Source of the DNA: Adenophora triphylla var. japonica
Lineage: Eukaryota > Streptophyta > Magnoliopsida > Asterales > Campanulaceae
DNA: 64,000 nucleotides
Direction of reading: 5' to 3'
Assembly: GCA_022495995.1 (NCBI GenBank)
Contig: JAFEMH010000334.1
Coordinates: 248,001-312,000 of the forward strand
Both the position numbers and the translations under genes were made by a program. Below the pieces are notes generated by a model that had not been told where the DNA came from, searched no databases, and saw only the letters and a list, made by a program, of their open reading frames with translations. Below are positions 24,159 through 35,279 of this stretch, piece after piece; positions within the stretch are counted from its first letter, which is position 1; each line of letters starts with the position of its first letter.

Positions 24159-25199
24159 GTCAATTAATGGTAGAACGGCTTTTCTAGATCAATGAGCCAT
24201 TTAGCATTCTTTGTTGAGTCTAGGGACTTCCTCTTCTCCACTCTCATACCCTCTCTTAAATCCAAGCATCAAGGCTAGGGGCTTCCCATCCTTTCATCCC
24301 CCATTAAATATCCTCTCAAGTCACATGAAATTTTCAAGCAAATAAATTTGTGTTAGAGGCTACCCTTTCAACCCTCTAAGTCACATACTATCGATGCTTG
24401 GTACCTCCCCAAAATTAGAGTCCATCTCTCCTCAATAAAATTAGGGTCTAATTCATTACTCCCCAAAATCAAAATACTCTTTTCTCTAAGTCCTATTCGA
24501 GTTAACATAATTTTCAAAATTAATCAAAGACAAAGGGAGAACATCCTTAAACCTTCTTCAGCCTTCTTCAAATCAAACAGCCTCACAAGCCTGTTCACGA
24601 AGTCATCTACAACACACAGCATAATTGGGGCTTCAGCAGAACATAGCCTTGGACAATCATGCTTAGATCAAGCAACATAGTCGGAGGCAGCCGAATAGTT
24701 GCCAAATCATCGGTCGTCTCCTTCTCCCTAAAAGACACGACCTGACTCAAAAGATTTTCCTCAAAACCTGACGATCGTGATAAAGATTTACAGCAGACAT
24801 AGATGTGCTTACACAAGGTTAGTCATCAAAAACTTACAAGAAAAATGAAGAAATAGTACAATAGTATCATACGAGACAATCTATCTCGCACGAGACAACC
24901 TCACTGATCAACAACATCACTGAAACTCCATCAAGTTTTGCAAAAAACCTTGGGTCCCAACTTGTCACACATATCTCAAACCTTCAAAATTCCATCCCAT
25001 ACAGCTCATACATCTCAAATATACATCCACACTTGTGTCCTTACATATACTCATAAACAATCGTACAACAAAGTCGTGACCAAGATCGACCGAATTGGTC
25101 ATTTCCACAAACTGACATGGGCACTACCACATGAGTCAAAACTAAAACTAAAATCTGAAAAAAAAAAATCTATTTGGAGTCTTTATGTGCACAGGTACT

Positions 25200-25770
25200 C
25201 TCAATTACAGGATTTGGTCTGCCAAGTGATCAATTACAGGATTAGGTCCGTTGAGTCATTAATTACAAGATTTGGTACGCTGAGTCATCAATTATATGAT
25301 TTGGTTCCCTAAGTCATAAACTACAAGGTTCAAGTATATCGAGCGTCATCAATGATTACAGGGTTCGAGTACATCGAGTGTCATCAACAATTATAGGGTT
25401 CACGTACAATGAATGCCATCAACAATTACACGGTTCGCGTACAAAGAACGTCATCAACAAATACAAGGTTCGGGTACACCGGGCATCATAGAATCTATAT
25501 GGTTTGGGTATAGCAGACGTCATCAACATTATAGGGTTCGATCCGATGAACATTATCAACACTTATAGGGTTCAGGTACACTTAACGTCATCAACAACTA
25601 CAAAGTCCGTGACCTCGGCAGTAACTACAAAGTCCGTGACATCGATAACAACTATAAAGTCTGTAACCACGGCTACAACAACAAAGTTTGTGACCTTGAA
25701 CGACTTCAACAAAGTCTGTGACCTCGGATGGCGCATCAACAAAGTCCATAACCTCGACAACGACCTCACC
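25200..25770. repeat. Degenerate tandem arrays (35-bp then about 27-bp units) of relic C
   Basis: Units of the form CATCAACAATTACAGGGTTCG..GTACA..GA.. repeat with anchors CATC at 25347, 25382, 25417 and 25452, an exact 35-bp spacing. More diverged units lie on both sides. From about 25596 a second unit type takes over, ACAACTACAAAGTCCGTGACC, with about 27-bp spacing. The site corresponds to the 3' UTR arrays of elements A and B. Confidence 0.85.
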
Positions 25771-26224
25771 AATCGGGTATCTTTAGAATTGGGTCAGAGT
25801 GTTGATTCCTCGGTATGAATGAGTGTATCCTTTCTTACAAAAATTTCTTTTCAAAATGACTTTCAAAAATACCTGAAATAACCTTTTAAATTATTTTTGA
25901 AGTCAAATTATGTTTAGTCTAATTCCTTTCCAGGATACGTAGGCAGCTATCTGGTACGACCATTCTAAAGTTCTGAATGGATGTCTTTCTATTGATGACA
26001 CTATTTATTTCATAAGTCCTGTCATTGAGAGGCTCTGTAGACACCTCATTCTGAACTCGTTATTACATTATTACAATATTCTTGGTCTCATCTTTGTGTT
26101 TTGATGTAAGCTAATTAGTTTTATTATGTTTCGTTAGGTTTCTGACTAACTTCGTTAGTTTTGACTTAACTGACTATTTCTTTGAAACATTTACCTCATT
26201 AACATTTTTAGAAGAATGATCGGA

Positions 26225-26720
26225 TTTAATCCTAAATTTTTGGGAGTTCAGTGTCAGGTTTTCTATTAACACTCGGGCTGCATTGTGGGTTTTATCAACT
26301 AATGCCCTCCACTAGCTGCATCGATCATGTTTCTCTCTGTGGATAATGGTTAAGATTCCTTCATAGAAATATTGTATGAGGAGCTGATCACGAATTTGAT
26401 TGTGTGGACAACTCACACAAAGCTCTTTTGAAACGCTTAAATACTCATGTAAAATGTCTCCTCCTTGTTAGCGAATTCCACTGATCGCTTTCCTAATACT
26501 TGTAGTCCTTGATGCTGGGAAACGCTTTTCAAGGGAGAGTTTCTTCAATTCATTTCATTTGGTGATACTCCCTGGAAGTATATAGTACACCCAGTCTTGA
26601 ACATCACCTTCCAAAGAGAAAAGAAATGCTTGCAACTTGATTTAGTCATTCGTAATACTTGTGGGTTTCATGCTATGTTGTTGCACACCACATCGAACTC
26701 AATATTTGCGAGAGTCTTCA
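26225..26720 (-). pseudogene. gag of an Athila-like Ty3/gypsy relic (decayed)
   Basis: The minus strand, read with a few stops and frame slips, gives phrases typical of Athila-type gag: LQAFLFSLEGDVQDWVYYI, LPGSIT, LEKRFPASRTTSIRKAISGI, ELCVSCPHNQIRDQLLIQYF followed by YEGIL, and a terminal LVDKT block. The order and spacing agree with the conserved gag domain of Athila elements as I know it. No open frame survives. The PBS and LTR start of this relic lie to its right (27021-27132). Confidence 0.75.
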
Positions 26721-27020
26721 CCAGAACCCGAAAATCTAGGCAACACATGGATTATTCCCTATTTTAATTCAAATGTAATATTATCATCTAAAATGGAAAA
26801 TTAATACAATAGGCTTGTTGCTCCACATAAGGAGAAGCCTCAGAGTTTGGTTTGCAACAAAAGTAGTACTATCTAACTTATTCTGTCTCAGAAACAAGTC
26901 ATGGTCACGTTTAACTGTCTGATCTGTTTTCTTATTTTCCTAACAATTCTTTCAATTTCCGAATCAAAATATAAAACGCCTTTAACGAAATGCATAATGT
27001 GCAGACAAATAAAAACTCAT

Positions 27021-27132
27021 CGGCAATGGTGCCAAAGTTTGGTAATGTTGTTCTTAGCACCCAAAATATAACTTAAATCTTTCTAAAAAAAATAGAACGA
27101 AAGGTAAGAGTGGATCCCACGAGAATGGATAC
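27021..27132 (-). other. PBS and LTR start of the Athila-like relic
   Basis: CGGCAATGGTGCCAAA at 27021-27036 is TTTGGCACCATTGCCG on the minus strand, a mutated form of the common plant gypsy PBS TGGCGCCGTTGCCGGGGA. The LTR starts near 27040 (TGGTAATG) and is interrupted at 27132 by the copia element. Its continuation begins at 59907, after the duplicated gatac. Confidence 0.55.
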
Positions 27133-27828
27133 TGAAAGTCTTGTAGCTAGGACTGATCACAGTTGTGGACAGACTTGTGTGTACAGTTGTGCACACAAGT
27201 GTCTACATAACAGACTTAACAACAAATTTCCAGCAATTGTAAATGAAAATAACAGAATGTAAATTGCAGCGGAATTAAAACTTCAGCAAGAAACTTCTTG
27301 CTGGAAACTTTTCATAAAACTACAACTTGTTTTGAGCACAAGTTGTTTAACAAACACATACAATGAAAAGTAAGTGAAAATATAAAGATCAAAACTAAGT
27401 TCAATACTATGAACTCTATCAACCACTAAACATCCTTGATAAAACACTCTCAGTTTCTTTCAAGGTAAAAACACAGATTACTCAAGGATAAATCTCTCAA
27501 ATAAACTTGGTGTAATCTCTTCAAAAACCGGTGAAGACTGAGGGAGGAACCATCTTCCTTTTATAAGCCTTTGACTCCTAGTTTGGAAAGGAGTCAGTCA
27601 TTCCTTGACATTCGAAATGTTAGGAGTCAACCTTTATCTTCTCAATCAATCATCCCTTGAGAGTTACCTAAATAAATCAAATACTAACTAAAAATAAACT
27701 ATTAATATGTTAGTCAAATATTCACAATTATTCCTAAGCTATTTATTTACAAAGATAATATTTATAACTTAGATATCCGAAACACAAAGATACTAGGAAA
27801 AACCAAAGAGTATTTTCATACTCTTTCA
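27133..27828 (-). repeat. 3' LTR of the copia element
   Basis: A 696-bp LTR, TGAAAGTCTTG to CATACTCTTTCA. The TATA box on the minus strand is TTATAA with flanking AAAAGG (27556-27567). Inverted repeats are CTTGTGTG...CACACAAG at 27174-27199, ACAACTTGT...ACAAGTTGT at 27322-27346, and TGACTCC...GGAGTCA at 27572-27596, the last directly upstream of the TATA box in transcription order. Confidence 0.95.
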
Positions 27829-27987
27829 ATCTCCCCCTATCTTTGTGGTTCGGATCAAAACCTGCAAAAACAAAAGGTTAATCCTTCAATTCAAAAGAAA
27901 ATTTCCCACTATTTTACCACTAAGAAATTCAGAGTTTAAAAGTTATTACAAACCAAAAATAGTAAACCAAATGTTTTCAAAACAAAC

Positions 27988-28949
27988 TCAAATACCACCA
28001 AAAGTATCTTCACCCAATGTGTCCAACTCAAAATCCAAACGAGCAACAGAGTTTGCTGCGTCTTCAACATCTTCTTCTATATCAAACTGGAGATCATCTT
28101 CGAGTCCAGCAGCTGTAACTTCCCCTGCAGCAGCTCCCCCTGCATCTGTAACATCTCCCCCTTTTTTAGAGGAACCACCAAGAATTGATTCTAATTCAAC
28201 AATGCTCTTCTCCAATCCGGCTATAAGAAGCTGTTTTCCTTCAATCTTAGCCTTGCAGGATGAGATAAGGACCTGTTTACTTTCAATATCAGCTCTGTGA
28301 GAGATAATCTGAGCTCTGAACAGAGCAATGTGCCCATGGATTGTATTGGAACCAGCTGGAGCAGCAGAAGAGACAGAAGCTGTGTGCCCAGTTGTGTGCA
28401 CAACAAGAGGCACAGAAGATTGCACATCAGTAGAAGAAGGCTGGATAATACCAAATTTGGCCAGATCATTAACCCTGGAGGGGTCATTCATGGTCCTAGG
28501 GATTTTGAACTGCTCAGAGATAATAGAGAGGTTTTCCCCCGGGATATCCTCCACTCCTTGATACTTTAACATCCCATAGATTAAGTTAGGGTGTGGGAGA
28601 GAATAGGAAGTGTTGATGTTCTCTGCAAAGCTTAACACTGTATCAAAGATATCCTGCCCCAAATTAAACTTATCCTCACCAACCCTAAACAAAAACAGAA
28701 TCTGATCCTTAGTAACAGAAGAGGAGTTTGAAGTAGGCAACCAATTTGTTCGTATAACATGGTGCAAGAACACAAACAGTTTGGACAGCAGGGTAGTCTT
28801 AAAACCAGCAGTCCACTTTGATATTTTTCCCCCATTAACAGTTCTCACGGCCTCATCTATATTGGCAGGAAGTTCCTCAAGAGGGTAATCCGTGGTACAC
28901 AAAAAAGCATTAATTCTAGTAGGACTAAAATCAACCACAACATCCCTAA
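27988..28949 (-). pseudogene. C-terminal part of the copia env-like ORF3
   Basis: This is an open minus-strand segment of 316 codons plus a few codons up to the insertion site of element A. It begins with VDFSPTRINAFL, typical of the plant 'putative transposon protein' domain found in env-like ORFs of SIRE-type elements. A long helical stretch follows, with heptad-like residues (QVLISSCKAKIEGKQLLIAGLE), probably a coiled coil, and the C-terminus is Gly/Ala/Asp-rich. No signal peptide or clear transmembrane segment is seen, so a true envelope role is not supported here. The N-terminal half is at 51511-52629, on the other side of element A. Confidence 0.8.
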
Positions 28950-29429
28950 CAAACTGAAATTACCCGGGATTTCGCGCGGGCGCGAAACGCGGTTGTCTTT
29001 CGCGGAGGGTTGGTGTCTGAGACCTCGCTTCATGGGAAGGAAAAAATGAGGAGTCGCCACGCGGTTTTTGTATTTTGAGCCCAAACGTTGAGAAACAGCT
29101 ATTGAAAATGGTGTCGTTTTTATTGGTAGCAAAAACTTAGGAAAAAGCTTTAAAAATGGGGATCATTTTTATTGGCAGCAAAAACGAGTAAAAAGCTTTT
29201 TAGTACCAGAGATTGTTAGGTTCGGAGGTCACGTTACGTTTCGGGTAGAGTATTACGAGATCGCCCGAAACGCCTCGCATGACGAGTCTTTCTACCTTTC
29301 TCGAAAACGTGTGTGTGTGTGTGTGTGTTTGTGTTTTTTGAAATGGGGTTTGAATGACAAGCTTAATCTTGGTTTGAATGTCAAACGTTGATTAGGTGAC
29401 TTTGTTTGAAAAGACGAGCGTTTGAATGA

Positions 29430-29760
29430 CAAACGTCAGTTTTGAGTTGAAATGAGCGTTTGCGTGGCAAACGTCAATTTTGAGTTTGAAATGAGCGTTT
29501 GCGTGGCAAACGTCGATTTTGAGTTTGAAATGAGCGTTTGCGTGGCAAACGTCAACTTTAAGTTGAAAAGGAGTTCGAAGGTCGAACTCCGGTTTTTTGA
29601 ACCGGGCGAGTCATTGTTAACAATTTTTACGGGAAAAATGCGTATTAAATGATTTTGAATGTCAAATGGCGGCTTTTAGTTTGAAGATGAGCGTTTGGAG
29701 GCCAAACGTCATGTTGCGCGTTTTTGAAAGAGAGTTCGACGGACGAACTCCGGTTTTGAA
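29430..29760 (-). repeat. Array of short hairpins with matched arms in the LTR of A
   Basis: Successive inverted repeats share the layout arm-3 to 5 nt-arm but differ in arm sequence. CGTTTGC-GTG-GCAAACG occurs three times at 39-bp spacing, followed by GGAGTTCGA-AGG-TCGAACTCC, CGTTTGG-AGG-CCAAACG and GAGTTCG-ACGGA-CGAACTC (29732-29750). The same series is at 49880-50220 in the other LTR, where one arm base of the last unit is mutated. The array lies downstream of the TATA box, so it would be transcribed. Copy A' has the related GTTTGAATGACAAAC units. Confidence 0.75.
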
Positions 29761-30502
29761 CCGGGCATTACATTGTTAACGATTTTTACGGGAAAAATGC
29801 GTATTAAATGATATGCGATCAACGAATCGGGTTGCGACTCAGACTTTGAAAAGTAAATAATATCACGATCCAAACGGGTCGGACTTGTAAATGACAGTAT
29901 TTAAAGCAGTGTCAACGGAATCAAACGATCCGGAATCGTAAATGACGATCAACGAGGCCAATCGGCTCGGATTTGTAAATGACCATCAACGAGGCCAATC
30001 GGCTCGGATTTGTAAATGACAAAAATTAAATGACGATCAACGGATCGATCGATCCGGAATTGGTAAATGACGATAAAAGTAAATGGAATGGGGTCGGAAT
30101 GCCGTTTTAACCCGTGATTACTTCTCTTACGGAAAGAGAAGAGGATCGAGGGGCTAAAACGTATCGGACCCCGTTAGACGGAGGCTTCTACATTTTGATA
30201 ATGTTGTTCGAAACGGTTGTAGCGACTGGCGCGTAAACCGAGACGGAACGAGAGATTTAGAGAGAGGGAGTTATACCTATGGCTAGGGTCGACTCCTTTG
30301 GCTCGAAAGGTGTGTACGGGACACAGAAAGTAGTTCGAAAGGTTGTTTCGAAGTAGTAAGGGGCGTATTTGATCGAAATATGAAGGTTTCACGCGAATCG
30401 AGACAGAACAGAAGCTCGGAAGGGGTGTAAACCAGTTTGGGCCGTGGGGTATGTGAATTTTTGGGATAAAAAGTCTCTCTCTTTTGGCTTTGACAGCCAT
30501 TT

Positions 30503-30635
30503 CTATTTATAGGTGAAAAATGCAGTAGGAGTCCGGACGGACTTTGCCTGAATCCAGGGGGTTTTGTGGTATTTTGAGAATTTGAAGGACTTGCTGGCAA
30601 TTTCAGAAAATGTGCACAGTGAGTCCAGCAGGACT
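30503..30635 (-). promoter_or_regulatory. LTR promoter of A (3' LTR copy)
   Basis: Plus-strand CTATTTATAG at 30503-30512 is CTATAAATAG on the minus strand. AGTCCG-GA-CGGACT at 30530-30543 lies 17 bp upstream in transcription order, and AGTCCAGCAGGACT at 30622-30635 about 110 bp upstream. In the 5' LTR the second site is the perfect palindrome AGTCCGGCCGGACT, so the 3' LTR copy carries two changes within its core. Confidence 0.6.
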
Positions 30636-31279
30636 TGGCTTGCAAATCAGGGGTATTTTGGTCTTTTGGCCTTGATTTGTGATTGAAGAGTGACTAGAGG
30701 GAGGTGGCATGGCTGCCACGTGCCCTCTGAGTCACCAGCCATGTGGGAGTTCGTTCCCCGGTCCCGGTTTTGTCCGTTTTTTAAAATAACAGTCCGGAAA
30801 ATGTCCGAAATGCCCCCGAAAAGTGCCGAAAAGTGCATTTTTCCGGGAAAGACGTACTTTTACGTGTGATGACACGTGTTAAGTACGGTTCGACGTCGGG
30901 ATGCACGGGGAAGTCCCGGGACGTCTCGTTGGCACGGCAACGGGGAGTTTAACGAGTTCCGGTTAACCTGGAGCGGGCCAGTTAACGGATTTCGGTTAAC
31001 TTTCTGACGGATTTGGACGATCCAGATTTGGGTACTTACAGTTAGCCCCTCAGCGGCGTCACTTCCGAAGGAGGTGGGGTCGTTGAAAAAGATAAGGATC
31101 CAAATCGGGATGCCTTACTTTGAAAGAGACCTGGGCGGTCAGCTGGCTGGACCCTTAGCGAAAAGGATTCCTACGTATCCCGAGCGGGAATCAAGCCGAT
31201 TGTAGTTCGAAAGGGGGCAAGGACCGCGCATGGGGACCTTGACCTGAGCGAGACATGTTAGGAGGCATCTAAACCTTTC

Positions 31280-31560
31280 ACGGTCGTGATTAAGGATTGA
31301 AATCGGACCGTGAAAGGTCGCGATTGAGAATTGAAATCGGACCGTGAAAGGTCGCGATTAAGGATTGAAATCGGACCGTGAAAGGTCGCGATTAAGGATT
31401 GAAATCGGACCGTGAAAGGTCGCGATTGAGGATTGGGATCGGACCGGGAAAGGTCGCGATTAAAGATTGGAATCGGACCATGAAAGGTCGCGATTAAGGA
31501 TTGAGATCGGACCGTGAAAGGTCGCGATTAAGGATTGGAATCGGACCGTGAAAGGTCACC
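31280..31560. repeat. 34-bp tandem array in the 3' UTR of element A
   Basis: About eight units of the form GACCGTGAAAGGTCGCGATT + AAGGATTGAAATCG. The anchor AATCGG falls at 31301, 31335, 31369, 31403, 31437, 31471, 31505 and 31539, exactly 34 bp apart. The left end has an inverted arm ACCTTTCACGGTC facing the first GACCGTGAAAGGT. It runs up to the first exon of the antisense PMD gene. Confidence 0.92.
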
Positions 31561-31574
31561 TAATCAACATTTGA

Positions 31575-34500
31575 CATTCGCGGCAGCTGGTGCTTGACTC
31601 CGGGTTGGCTAGGTTCATCAGTGTTGTGGCTGCGGCAGCTGATACGCCGAGGGCCAGGTCCATGTATGTTGCTCTGAGCGAGTATTGGTGGGATACGACC
31701 CACACTTTCAATTTTAGATGGGGGGAGGCGACGGTGACTCCCACGGATTTTGCCGCTATCACTGGGTTGCCGACTTATGGCAACACGCTGGTGTGGGTTG
31801 ACGGTTACACCCCGGAGCAGTTGTCTGGGCTGCTGGGTTTTGATATTACCGATGCCAGGGGCTTAGGCATTCAGTACAGGCTGATGGAGAGGCATCTGGA
31901 GGCACGTGTCGCCGCTTATCTGGCTGGATCCTTGAGGATGACCGTGGAGCGCCTGGCTCGAGGGTTCCTTTGGTTTACGCTGTCAGCGACTTTGTTCCCG
32001 ACTTCTGACACGTCCTGTCACTTCCCTCTGCTCGGGTCGCTGATAGACTTGGATGCCGTGAGGGGGTTCGCATGGGGGGAGGCTGGACTGGCCGAGCTCT
32101 ATCATTCCCTGGACAGGTTCTCGCGGGGAGAGGAGCACTCCTTTAGCTGCTTCACGCCTGTCTTGGATGTAAGTTTACATACTTTTTATCTTCCTTGCCT
32201 CTTTTATGTACTCGTATGTATCTGCTTTGTAGCTGACATAACTGATGTGGTGGATTTTGTATACATTATTTCCCTATTTTTCCTATGTATTTTAGTTCAT
32301 TTTGACGTACTTTGGCTAGTTTTGTTGTAATTGGGGCTTTATTTTTCAGTTGAGCTTTTATTGTAATCCGGGGGTAAAATAGTTTTAGTTATTTTTTTTC
32401 CGGATGTAATTTTGGTGCTTCAAAGTTATGCCTCAAGTATAAAAATTAGTGAAGTCAAAGTCAACCGAAACGGAGGATAGGGATCAAACTGCGAGAAGCT
32501 GAAAGCTGGTGACCAAAGTGAAAACAAGAAGTTGGGTATAAGTGTACGTGTGTGAAGAAGGGGATTAGGAAACTACAAATTCCAATTGCAAGGAGATTTT
32601 TGTGGAAACTAAATATTCAATTAATCTATGCAATGATAGTTTCCTAATAAACCAAGGCAATGCATTGACTGAGCACGTGACCAAAGCATAGGCGGCACTT
32701 CAACCGAGGAAGGAAGCTGATGTTGACCGGAAGACTTAAATGATATTTGTTTCTTTTATTTTATTTTTCTTTTCTCTTTTTATTATTAATTGTTTAGTTT
32801 TATTATTTAGGTTTTAGTTTTGAGAAGGAGTTCTATATAAACTCCTTAAGAATTTTATTTTAGGGGTCCATCTTTTAATGTTATTTTTCATCTAGAGAAA
32901 AGCTTAGAACTTTCATGGAAGCTTAAGCTTTTTGACTTTGGATTTGATTGCTTGAACCTCTATTTATCAATTTGAGGTATTTTCTTTTCTATTTGTTCAT
33001 CTCTGTTCATAATTTTACTCGTGTTGATTTTAGATTTATAATTAGGGTTTGTGAACTTGATCAATTCATTTATTCTGTTTATGAATCTTTGCTAGAATTC
33101 TCTATTACTGTGCCAGTGTAGGAATTCATAAGTAGCATATTTTCGATTTATGCATGTGCCATGGTAAATTGTTAAGTGGGTAAAATTAGACGATTATCTA
33201 TATGAAATAATTGTAGAAAGCGTTCTTGATCTTAGTTTCTTAAATCGTTCATCAATTAATTCTGCTATCTAGACTGTGCCAGTTAGATTAATTTATTAAT
33301 TAGGGTTTCTAGTGAGTGTGCCACTGCTAGTAACTAATCTGAAAGAAGAAACAGAGATTGAAATATATCTCGTGATCAGGTGAATAGGGTGACATTGAAA
33401 AGAGATATCAATGATAATTGCATAATTAGGTGGGGACGGAATCAATTCTGAAGTGTTTCAAAATTATTGTTTTTATTCTTAATTAGTTTAATTTCTGTTC
33501 TTAGGAAGTAATTCAAAAACAAACAAACCCCCCATTTGTCCGTGACTAGTTCGTAAGCAATACTGTTCCCTGAGATCGATCCTGGACTTTCACTATCTAC
33601 ATTTTTAGGAGTCCTTGTAGTAATTTAGTAGGTGTGCGACTAAGCCTACCAATAACTTTCCATTCTCTTGGCAGGTCTGGTGCTATGAGGTGTTCAGTCC
33701 GCAGGATTGGGACATCAAGGAGCCGTACCGACCCCTGTTCCCTGCCATGCTAGTTTGGCAGAAGAAAGCGAAGAGGGCGGTCTCGTCGAGAGTTGGCACT
33801 CGAGTGTCATACGAGGAGGTGTCCCAAGCCTTGAGCCGAGAGTTTTCCGAGAGGATTCGGTTGACCTGGTGGAGTAGGTTCGATGTCGTCGCTGTTCAGA
33901 TTGCTAGCGAGACTACACGGCGGCAGAAGCTCCTGGTGGGACTTTACTGCGACGCCATGTATCTGGGGGAGAGGGTGACTCGTCAGCATAGGCCGGGGTC
34001 CCTTCCCTTGGTGCCGGTGGATCCTCCTATGTACATGCAGCATCCCCGAGAGATGCCGATAGAGGAGCTGGAGGGGTACATACAGGGCGTGTACTACATC
34101 GAGTACATCATAGCGGGGGCCGCCTATGATGCTTTCTTGAGGATGAGGCTGAGGAGCCCACAGGTGCAGCATAGAGAGGGCGAGGTCCCTGGAGGCCCTC
34201 AAGATTTTTCGGTCCCACGAGCTAGGCTGGCGTACGAGGGGCTGGATGGTTCGCGTAGGCGACTTGTGATCCCGCTCCCGGCTGAGCCGAGACCACGATA
34301 CAGGGCTGACCCCAATGCTTCGGTGAGCACCTTTTTGATTTTCTGCATTTGATAGTAGTATTCTGCAAATGTTACATCTGTACTTTCTGCTTGTCTTTTG
34401 ATGACTTTCCTGGTTCGCAGGTGTCTGGCCGTACGTACAACGACGCCATGAGGCTGGTGGACGGGTGGTCCGCCTACGCTAGGAGGCTCGTGGAGTTCAT

Positions 34501-34816
34501 GCGGTGCAGTTCCCGGAGGAGCATGGATGTCCGTGATCGGGGGCCGTCTAGGCCGAGAGATTCGCCTGCTCCCACAGCTGGTGGGGAGGACTTTACACAG
34601 GGGTTCGGCCAGTTTGTGGACGGAACGGCTGGATTTGGAGCTCCTTCTTCTGCGCACTCGGGGCATGAGAGGGGGGAGTCCTCGAGTTCGCGTACTCCGA
34701 GGAGGCCTTTTGCCTATTCCCGGCTGGAGGAATTTGGCGAGTTCCTGTTTGCGACGGATCCGGCAGCGGCGGAGCAGTACGTCGAGTGCACGGATGACGA
34801 GCAGGACTCAGAGTAG
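31575..34816 (+). CDS. Antisense three-exon plant-mobile-domain gene of element A (PMD1)
   Basis: The gene lies antisense to gag-pol. Exon 1 is 31575-32168, exon 2 is 33675-34322 and exon 3 is 34421-34816 with stop TAG. Donors are GTAAGT (32169) and GTGAGC (34323); acceptors are CTTGGCAG and GTTCGCAG. All joins are phase 0, and every exon is open, giving about 540 aa counted from the GTG at 31590. PMD signatures: ALSEYWWDTTHTFNFRWGEA and TVTPTDFAAITGLPTYGN in exon 1, VWCYEVF at the start of exon 2, and basic and acidic tails in exon 3. An in-frame TGA at 31572-31574 sits just upstream and the first ATG is 31662, so the true start, or a lost 5' exon, is uncertain; the tandem array abuts it. 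The role is unknown; cellular PMD proteins (MAIN/MAIL1 type) act in the nucleus in silencing and expression. Its intactness contrasts with the broken gag-pol. Confidence 0.82.
32169..33674 (+). other. Large AT-rich intron 1 of PMD1
   Basis: A 1.5-kb intron by splice-site and frame logic. It contains a TATA-like CTATATAAAC (about 32834) and a 3' portion with phrases such as CCCCCATTTGTCC and CCTGAGATCGATCCTGGAC, which remind me of the ends of plant LTRs. I could not define LTR ends or a duplication. It is unlike the GC-rich exons and may include a further insertion. Confidence 0.55.
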
Positions 34817-35238
34817 TCCTATTTTTACTGCTTTCTTTCTTTACTGCTTTGTTTAGACAAAATGCATGTATTTGTCAGGAACAAATTTGATTTGAACTGC
34901 ATTTGCAAAAAGGCGCCCGTGGGGCGGAACCTGTACTTCGCATATTTATTCTGTGATCACCTTCTGTTATTTTTGGCAAATAAGGAAGTAGGTTAATCAA
35001 AAATAAATAAAATGAGAAATGCATTAAAAATTGAACGGGTCAAAATTTAAGCCTATATGCACTAATTATTAATTATTTGCACTGTTGCACGAGCCCGGGG
35101 CGGAAGGGATACTGATATTGGTTGAATGAAACCATGGGCAGCACGCAGGTTTCTTAAGGGTGAACAGGGAGTTGTTTGGAAATGTTTCCAATTTAGGGGC
35201 AGCTGGCTGCAGAGTTGACCAAGTCAATCAGCAGAGGG
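34817..35238. other. Spacer between the two antisense PMD genes of A
   Basis: No gene is seen. It would hold the 3' UTR of PMD1 and the upstream region of PMD2. It is moderately AT-rich, with GGGGCGGAA-type phrases at 34922 and 35097. Confidence 0.5.
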
Positions 35239-35279
35239 AGTCCGGCCGGACTTGGAGTGAATTTCCAGATTCTTTAAAT
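35239..35279 (+). promoter_or_regulatory. Putative promoter of the second antisense PMD gene of A
   Basis: The perfect 14-bp palindrome AGTCCGGCCGGACT (35239-35252) is identical to the distal palindrome of the 5' LTR promoter (51087-51100), and the flanks also match (AGGG before, TGG after). TTTAAAT at 35273-35279 lies 20 bp downstream and the ATG is at 35376. Spacing matches that in element B. Confidence 0.5.

Larger units (their letters stand above)
23916..26100 (+). mobile_element. Right part of gypsy relic C, to its 3' LTR start
   Basis: This continues the relic interrupted by element B (the sequence resumes after TSD 23911-23915). It contains no pol. The damaged palindrome CGAGACAATCTATCTCG is at 24872-24888 and a tandem array at 25200-25770. 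The conserved block GGATACGTAGGCAGC is at about 25933-25947, the reverse complement of the GCCTACGTATCC block of A and B and so consistent with the plus orientation. A purine-rich TTGAGAGGCTC is followed by TGTAGACACC near 26024-26045, which looks like a polypurine tract and the start of a 3' LTR. The LTR is cut off soon after, and the minus-strand Athila-like relic begins by about 26225. Confidence 0.55.
28955..31040 (-). repeat. 3' LTR of element A
   Basis: A 2086-bp LTR from TGAAATTACCCGG to GGGTACTTACA, paired with 49422-51505. It contains a GT microsatellite (about 29310-29330) and a hairpin array (29340-29760) with a 39-bp tandem unit. A series of 20-30-bp inverted phrases (29820-30070) ends in AAATGAC. 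The promoter region has its TATA box at 30503-30512. Confidence 0.96.

Noticed and set aside
24094..24163. Open frame of repeated Ile-Tyr
   Set aside because: It is a (TA)n microsatellite read as codons; the same holds for the runs at 60394-60488 and 62904-62999.
25504..25818. Thr/Val-rich repeat protein
   Set aside because: It is a translation of the short tandem array of relic C, with no conservation beyond the repeat.
31280..31560. CRISPR-like array
   Set aside because: Units are contiguous 34-bp tandem repeats without unique spacers, in plant DNA inside a retrotransposon.
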